Source: Bacteroidota bacterium (GTDB taxonomy: Bacteria > Bacteroidota > Bacteroidia > UBA7662). Taken from it: DNA of 7,825 nt. The DNA is taken from contig VGGT01000083.1 of the NCBI GenBank assembly GCA_016868485.1, positions 1 through 7,825 of the forward strand. The letters run 5' to 3'. The notes under the pieces were generated by a model. The model saw nothing but the letters and a program-made list of their open reading frames with translations, searched no databases and had not been told where the DNA came from. The first letter of the stretch is position 1; every line of letters starts with the position of its first letter. A program made the translations under genes and the position numbers. Below are positions 6,401 through 7,825 of the stretch, piece by piece.

Positions 6401-7513
6401 GGTGATATTTCTAATGACATTAGGGGTAGTGGATCCGCCCCATGTTCCTGCGCCACCGATCGTTTGAACAGCAGAGCCAAACAGCGTAAGATTACCAGCC
6501 GTTGTGGTACCAACCGACAAATCTAAATTGCCATCATTTACGATATTTCCGGCTACCCTTAAGGTCTTTCCAATTGCGGCCTGATAGCCAGCCAAAGCAC
6601 CACCTTGAGCAATAGTTAGGTTGCCGACAACATCGAATTGACTCGCACCGGTACCGTAAGTGAGAATGCCATCAACCAAAAGGTTATTAATCGACTGATT
6701 GGTGGCGTTTACCGTAACAGTGTGTCCCACTGAAACCGTAGCATTGTCTTGGGCAGTCGGCACCTGATTCAAATCCCAAGTAGAGGCAGCGCCCCAATCA
6801 CCTGAAGCGATGGAAACAAAGTTGCCCGGAATGGCGGAGATCAATGAGATATTATCTACGGACGCAGGGGGATTCGAACCTAAAGAGCCATCATTTTTCC
6901 AATAAAAAATCAATCGAAAGGTAGTCCCGGCCAAAGAAGCAGGCAAAAAGAGGGTTGCTGTGCTTACGGTAGTGGCCGCAGATTGCATAGATCCTAATAC
7001 CGTTGCCCCCGCAATTGCTGTGGGTATAATGGCCGTGCCAGAACCGGGGTATGTTGTGCTCCCCAGGGGTGTTACGGAGGTGGGCGCTGAAAAAACCTGA
7101 AGAATATCCCAACTCGACTCACCTACATTCCGCCAATTAAAGGACAGTGTAATTTTTGTCTCTCCCGCTGGTACCGTTACATCGCGCCAGAAAAAGTTAC
7201 TGGCGGTTGCTGTATTGGTGTAGGCATTGGTTGTACCGGCGTCATTGGATATAAAGGCCACTCTGTTGCTTTGAGGTGCCGTTACATTGGCAGGGGTGCC
7301 CAAATACCACGGGTTGTTGGCTCCACTAGATTCACTCCAACCGTTGTCGGCAAAAGTTGAACCCAACTCGAAGCCCCCGCCACCAGCAGGGTCGATCAAC
7401 ACTGTTTGAGCCATTGCCGTTGTTGAACACAACGTCAAGAATAAACCCAAAACGTATCGCCGCAGCTCACCCGGAACCCGACGCATAAGAAATGTAAAGG
7501 TTTTCATGTGCAT
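1..7513 (-). CDS. Giant secreted multidomain surface protein (Fn3 / choice-of-anchor J / GEVED / dockerin-like), C-terminus beyond window
   Basis: An open frame of at least 2504 codons runs off the left edge, so the stop is not seen. The product starts with a signal peptide (residues 1-35). It continues as a mosaic of beta-sandwich modules: jelly-roll (choice-of-anchor J / cleaved adhesin type) near 36-228, 598-755, 846-1012, 1104-1288 and 1885-2072; Fn3 at 756-845, 1013-1103, 1289-1378 and 1531-1620; GEVED at about 1379-1530 and 1621-1767; CARDB-like 1770-1882; a carboxypeptidase-regulatory-like plus dockerin-like tail from 2403. No catalytic domain was recognised, so adhesion or matrix/substrate binding outside the cell is an inference from domain types. 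Export by Sec and then T9SS is inferred from the signal peptide, the architecture and the neighbour's sorting domain. In-frame ATGs lie at 7513, 7507 and 7486. I chose 7513, which directly follows an A-rich leader, but 7507 (Met-Lys-Thr-Phe) or 7486 could be the true start. Databases would probably call it a GEVED, Fn3 or choice-of-anchor J domain-containing protein. Confidence 0.93.
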   Translation of the reverse strand, partial: MHMKTFTFLMRRVPGELRRYVLGLFLTLCSTTAMAQTVLIDPAGGGGFELGSTFADNGWSESSGANNPWYLGTPANVTAPQSNRVAFISNDAGTTNAYTNTATASNFFWRDVTVPAGETKITLSFNWRNVGESSWDILQVFSAPTSVTPLGSTTYPGSGTAIIPTAIAGATVLGSMQSAATTVSTATLFLPASLAGTTFRLIFYWKNDGSLGSNPPASVDNISLISAIPGNFVSIASGDWGAASTWDLNQVPTAQDNATVSVGHTVTVNATNQSINNLLVDGILTYGTGASQFDVVGNLTIAQGGALAGYQAAIGKTLRVAGNIVNDGNLDLSVGTTTAGNLTLFGSAVQTIGGAGTWGGSTTPNVIRNITCSNTSTARPNIIWNVNNINVANALNLTGARVLLGSGYNMTLGSAASAGTLTAPAGTGFLAPAIFGRFWLTTSTGTSISAGTTPTAVTGSYPFIAQNGTSRMLHIQRVGATTGNVNGMLTVSFTPGAYYPSNAFLDSIYQVTDYWGDTWQVTADASYVHNGTHSLAIQANNLFRARNGNNRIMVAGGTFVGTHQNGNNTPVAQRINLTTAALTSVNGFNLGIGSPDLCGPETQFSENFDSYATGSIVPNCWDRLIVGTASQSITSTTPASGTRNIYQFSASTANQSYVILPEMVNISTGTHRLKWKMRSSPANGILVVGYITNILDASTFVAINNYTIANTTYGAQTILNLPAGLPSNARIAVANLGATTASIYWDDMIYEPIPVCPELTAPLVSAVTSSSADISFTGHSTAQFYEIVVQAPGTGLPTGSGTAFTATTYTASGLSSNTPYEAYIRANCGSGVSIWTGPINFRTTCLTGSMPYLMDFNVWPPDCWNLTGGTFSTTQANNSTGSPDHMRANFWSQSSGNFALATSPPINISADARARFNWSHQYSTTYPNDQLLLLGQIVGSTTWDTLVNLNGPNFNTVGSGITTPSPVANFILETANLPSSYTGQDVVFRFRFNSGFGPDVFVDNFRVEAIPQCTEPSGLVVSNVTAYTADLNWTASSTALSYEVVVQPAGSGLPTGSGTAAASTSFSASNLNAQTNYESYVRSVCASGLLSPWTGPIPFTTACAFEPAPTAPQTFASWTGTPLPNCWEKASGVLGTSVTLTPNAGNWFSSTNFGNGTGTNRGARVNLWSTQNSWLISQAIDLGTTPGIYRVSYRMAVTSYFGTVAQTTLGTHRVDVVVSPDAGATWSNVDVIRTYTGAGSYSNTGQLEFVNLGSYTGVVKIAFVATTSTTFPDIDFHLDDVSVEAIPSCPFPNSLNAAPSSASTAGLNWVAGGSETEWEVAVVLAGSPVPTSGTSVTSTNYTATGLLVGSSYTAYVRSVCTPTNISPWTTANFTMNYCPSNATSTADSKIASVKVGGTTVTSPTGTGNCAAYTDNTALPPFSMSYGTPTSLEVQYGSCGGNYPAYATIYVDLNNDLQFDPVTELVGGGTCAAGAPYTGTALITGGPQHLGVTRLRVVLREGGSATLNQPCGTYTWGETQDYSVNLLPPANCVPPAGLTANITSASSANINWAAVTGAFAYEVVQTPGGGTPTGPGLIVTGTSSSMTGLVIGASYTFHVRAICAPGDTSVWNAVNLNFNYCASAASTTFDTKIASVSINGVIVASPVGPGNCATYTDYTSLPPFQIISGASFPVAIEHGTCGGVYGAYAKVYVDVNNDLTFDPISEMVAEGAVPGGGILSVTGNLPIGTFSGVTRLRVVLVETISGSSVQPCGSYFYGETQDFSVNILAPQPNDLGVVAVLSPNDACGLSSSESITVRITNFGTATQSNFPVSYRINNGATVTETFSGSIDFGMSANHTFAATANMSASGAYSIKSFTGLSGDATASNDTTVRVVYNIPVISGATLPYNENFENGTGGWVVGGTTTWALGAPAGIAINTPAPGGSNSWVTNLAGNYNDNENGYIESPCFDFTGVYGAEVSFDLWWNMENNWDKGVFYYSTNAGATWSILGTLGSGTNWYNLTTTVGPIPGSPVWTGSTLSGVSSNGWVRAVHNLNVVDNLPSVKFRIAFLTDASVNGYDGLGFDNFRVRVPVDPIITFVTRATDSCALATRPIEAKVRHFAALTSVNLHHDVMGVGTYSATPMTYTAADSTWRATLPAGASAVMKRYFVSAQDAINLTDTSDLVRFMDDPIVISAGNDTTIAAGASAVLRASSVQGPSGILGDLTQSATTSCGGGFMFDISAPAAGVSITGFDVLPFNAGSQTVNVYYKSGTKNGFQTNQAAWTLEGSYTINPTAAGAATFMPISGINIPANGTVAIYLQYYNYYSSSGINFSNADLTILNGEGLCTNWQTCCTPRYWRGRIHYGSNLSLIWSDASGTQLGTGDTLLVTPSTTTAYVLTATNGVCVKSDTVLVSISGSVQPPVSGTLRYDNTALTPMTNTTVRLLSGGVQVTSVITNASGDFNFGPVPPGAYTLQYQTNKPWGGVNSVDALNITRHFSVVQPLSGLRLRVADVNNSNTVSATDAL
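479..1294 (-). other. Unassigned beta-rich region with Cys-containing domain, residues 2074-2345
   Basis: Residues 2074-2172 (IITFVTRATDSCA, HDVMGVGTYSATPM, DSTWRATLPAG, KRYFVSAQDA) look like an Ig-like beta-sandwich but match no family that I recognise. Residues 2173-2345 form a second unit. It has TTSCGGGFMFDISA (Cys2211), ITGFDVLPF, VNVYYKSGT, AAWTLEGSY, GTVAIYLQYYNYYS, DLTILNGEGLC (Cys2325), a Cys-Cys pair (2331-2332) and RYWRGRIHYGS. I recall similar stretches in other Bacteroidota and marine secreted proteins but know no established function. The frame stays in phase through the unusual Cys/Trp/Arg-rich segment, so it is not a frameshift artefact. Confidence 0.5.
1298..1861 (-). other. 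Fourth jelly-roll (choice-of-anchor J / MAM-like) domain, residues 1885-2072
   Basis: It opens with LPYNENFENGTGGW and has ESPCFDFTG, VSFDLWWNME, YYSTNAGATWSILG, VKFRIAFLTD and GLGFDNFRVRVP (Asp2063). This matches the choice-of-anchor J pattern, including the Asn-x-Phe-Glu opening and the FDNF closing strand. It belongs to a subtype distinct from the three earlier copies. It lacks the Pro-Asx-Cys-Trp motif and has a single Cys in ESPCFDF instead. Confidence 0.7.
1868..2206 (-). other. CARDB-like domain, residues 1770-1882
   Basis: The stretch reads NDLGVVAVLSPNDACGL, then ESITVRITNFGTATQSNFPVSYRIN, and ends in SNDTTVRVVYNIP. This follows the CARDB (cell adhesion related, Bacteria) pattern of a D[LI]-x-V opening, an ITVRI-x-NxG strand and a closing NDT-x-x-x-x-V strand. 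These domains are common adhesive or spacer modules in Bacteroidota secreted proteins. It sits between the second GEVED domain and the fourth jelly-roll domain. Confidence 0.65.
2213..3649 (-). repeat. Tandem duplication of an Fn3 plus GEVED unit (242-residue period), residues 1289-1767
   Basis: The unit Fn3 (1289-1378) plus GEVED (1379-1530) is followed at once by a second copy, Fn3 (1531-1620) plus GEVED (1621-1767). Equivalent landmarks differ by exactly 242 residues: first Cys 1289/1531, second Cys 1378/1620, and the Asp of the acidic loop 1451/1693. The GEVED copies share N-Y-C, [DS]-x-KIASV, GNCA-x-YTD, LPPF, YVD[LV]NNDL-x-FDP, VTRLRVVL and GETQD[YF]SVN. GETQD matches the motif that names the family. 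The loop D-x-N-N-D-x-x-F-D resembles a calcium-binding loop, but metal binding is inferred. The first unit's Fn3 also ends the preceding jelly-roll/Fn3 series, so the two repeat arrays overlap there. Confidence 0.85.
3380..5722 (-). repeat. Three alternating jelly-roll plus Fn3 units, residues 598-1378
   Basis: Three choice-of-anchor J / cleaved-adhesin-like domains (598-755, 846-1012, 1104-1288) each have P-[ND]-C-W near the start (Trp621, Trp864, Trp1127) and close with an acidic strand: YWDDMIYEPIP, FVDNFRVEAIP, HLDDVSVEAIP. Each is followed by an Fn3 domain (756-845, 1013-1103, 1289-1378). The Fn3 domains begin C-x-x-P and contain a Y-E-[VI]-V-V-Q or WEVAVV strand and a [VI]-R-[AS]-x-C segment. 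The first two also carry a nearly identical loop, GLPTGSGTA. The units are clearly homologous at protein level but have diverged in codons, so the duplication is old. Such arrays usually act as spacer and adhesive stalks outside the cell. Confidence 0.8.
5726..6829 (-). other. Beta-solenoid-like region with SGDW...GHTVTV entry motif, residues 229-596
   Basis: The stretch begins with SGDWGAASTW, VPTAQDN and VGHTVTV (Trp240, His264), a signature common at the start of right-handed beta-helix regions in Bacteroidota surface proteins. Short strands alternating with Gly/Asn turns follow (LLVDGILTYG, VVGNLTIAQGG, LRVAGNIVNDGNLDL, GNLTLFGSAVQTIGG, LNLTGARVLLG). The back half (about 430-597) is less regular, with FGRFWLTTSTGTS and MLHIQRVG segments, and may be a separate beta-sandwich. 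No catalytic residues of polysaccharide lyases or other beta-helix enzymes were recognised, so a structural or binding role is inferred. Confidence 0.5.
6830..7408 (-). other. N-terminal jelly-roll-like (choice-of-anchor J / MAM-like) domain, residues 36-228
   Basis: The mature protein opens with a Gly-rich FELGSTFADNGW segment, then NPWYLGTP, and closes with the strand SVDNISLIS (Asp220). This begin-and-end pattern (a GFE...GW opening and a [VD]DN-[IF]-x-[LV] closing strand) is typical of the jelly-roll modules repeated later in the protein. Unlike those, it has no cysteine. The fold assignment comes from motif resemblance, and a profile search would be needed to name the family. Confidence 0.55.
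7409..7513 (-). other. Sec signal peptide of the giant surface protein
   Basis: Residues 1-35 have a basic n-region (MRRVPGELRR at 10-19), a hydrophobic core YVLGLFLTL at 20-28, and a polar c-region ending in Ala-Met-Ala before Gln36, a good signal peptidase I site (Ala at -3 and -1). The n-region is long if translation starts at 7513. Starting at Met10 (7486) would leave a more usual 26-residue signal. Cys29 is preceded by Leu-Thr-Leu, which is a poor lipobox, so a lipoprotein is unlikely. Confidence 0.85.
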
Positions 7514-7607
7514 AGTTTTATTTAAAATTTTCGGAAAATTAATAAGAAAATTTGAAAAGCATTACAGGGACATGTTTTTTTTTCGGTGGCAGTCGGTGAT
7601 CTAAAAC
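7514..7607 (-). promoter_or_regulatory. Spacer upstream of the giant gene: presumed promoter and leader
   Basis: This 94-base AT-rich stretch must hold the promoter of the giant gene, since a terminator lies just upstream. The best candidate -7 box is TAATTTTC at 7541-7534 (minus strand), one base off the Bacteroidota consensus TAnnTTTG. No clear TTTG -33 box lies at the right distance. A perfect inverted repeat AATTTTC-C-GAAAATT (7540-7526) overlaps it. Further upstream are a run of nine A (7583-7575) and two copies of CACCGA ten bases apart (7598-7593 and 7588-7583). The leader TAAATAAAACT directly precedes the ATG, with no Shine-Dalgarno sequence. The promoter call is weak; the repeats and the A run are plain in the sequence. 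Confidence 0.3.
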
Positions 7608-7641
7608 AAAACCGCCCCACAATTGTATGCGGGGCGGTTTT
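7608..7641 (-). terminator. Intrinsic terminator after the upstream T9SS cargo gene
   Basis: A perfect 11-bp stem, AAAACCGCCCC paired with GGGGCGGTTTT, encloses a 12-base loop and lies 21 bases past the stop codon at 7665-7663. On the minus strand it is followed by GTTTTAG, giving a U-rich tail. The A/T arms make it symmetrical enough to work from either side, but all genes seen here read on the minus strand. It separates the two genes into different transcription units. Confidence 0.9.
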
Positions 7642-7662
7642 AGCCATTGAATTTATTATCGA

Positions 7663-7825
7663 CTAGCGACGGAGCACCAGGCGGATTTGCTCTGTGCGGT
7701 CGCTGAGGCGAACCTCAAGCATGTAGACTCCATCGCGCTGTGCAGACAGATCAAGCTCTGTCGTGCCCGCAACAGGAAGGCTGCGCAGCACCTCACGACC
7801 CGACATATCGCGAACCACCAATTCC
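7663..7825 (-). CDS. C-terminal end of an upstream secreted protein: T9SS type A sorting domain (5' part beyond window)
   Basis: The last 53 codons and a TAG stop are visible; the rest lies beyond the right edge. The peptide contains ELVVRDMSGREVLR, an aliphatic TTELDLSAQ strand, DGVYMLEVRLSDRTEQI and a final RLVLRR. This is the standard T9SS type A C-terminal sorting domain: a V-x-D-x-x-G-[RK] turn, a D-G-[VI]-Y-x-[LV]-x-[VL] strand, and a basic end. The domain is recognised by the T9SS outer-membrane machinery and normally removed by the sortase PorU as the cargo is attached to or released from the cell surface. The function of the mature protein cannot be told from this fragment. It lies 149 bases upstream of the giant gene on the same strand. 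Confidence 0.88.
   Translation of the reverse strand, partial: ELVVRDMSGREVLRSLPVAGTTELDLSAQRDGVYMLEVRLSDRTEQIRLVLRR

Noticed and set aside
7424..7432. Possible lipoprotein signal at Cys29
   Set aside because: The residues before the Cys are Leu-Thr-Leu. A lipobox needs a small residue at -1, and a better signal peptidase I site (Ala-Met-Ala before Gln36) lies just after it.
1..7825. Defence system, mobile element, RNA gene or biosynthetic cluster
   Set aside because: Nothing in the window supports these: there are only two coding regions, both of secreted-protein type, with one terminator and one short spacer.

Overview
The window looks like chromosomal DNA of a Bacteroidota bacterium that uses the type IX secretion system (T9SS). 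This rests on protein style. One gene is a giant Thr/Ser/Gly/Asn-rich secreted mosaic of fibronectin III, choice-of-anchor-J/cleaved-adhesin, GEVED, CARDB-like and dockerin-like modules. Its upstream neighbour ends in a typical T9SS type A C-terminal sorting domain. The start region is A-rich with no clear Shine-Dalgarno sequence, which also suits this phylum. Genus or species cannot be named from the sequence.

Layout: everything real is on the minus strand. Positions 7825-7663 hold the last 53 codons of an upstream T9SS cargo gene. A strong intrinsic terminator hairpin follows at 7641-7608. An AT-rich spacer at 7607-7514 carries the presumed promoter and leader of the next gene. From 7513 to position 1, and beyond the left edge, runs one uninterrupted reading frame of at least 2504 codons. 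I followed this frame by hand and checked its phase at about 30 landmarks. I saw no stop or frameshift.

Order of modules in the giant protein (residues counted from the ATG at 7513): signal peptide 1-35; N-terminal jelly-roll-like domain 36-228; beta-solenoid-like region about 229-597; three alternating jelly-roll and Fn3 pairs 598-1378; a tandem duplication of a GEVED plus Fn3 unit up to 1767; CARDB-like domain about 1770-1882; a fourth jelly-roll domain about 1885-2072; an unassigned beta-rich stretch 2074-2172; a Cys-containing unassigned domain 2173-2345; a short Ig-like segment 2346-2400; then a carboxypeptidase-regulatory-like domain running into a dockerin-like repeat at the left edge. 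The end of the protein lies outside the window, and a T9SS sorting domain is expected there.

Together the two genes look like neighbouring, separately transcribed cell-surface or secreted proteins, probably for adhesion, matrix or substrate binding. There is no RNA gene, mobile element, CRISPR array or defence system. I did not find a new multi-gene system. The points of interest are the internal architecture of the giant protein and the short regulatory spacer.
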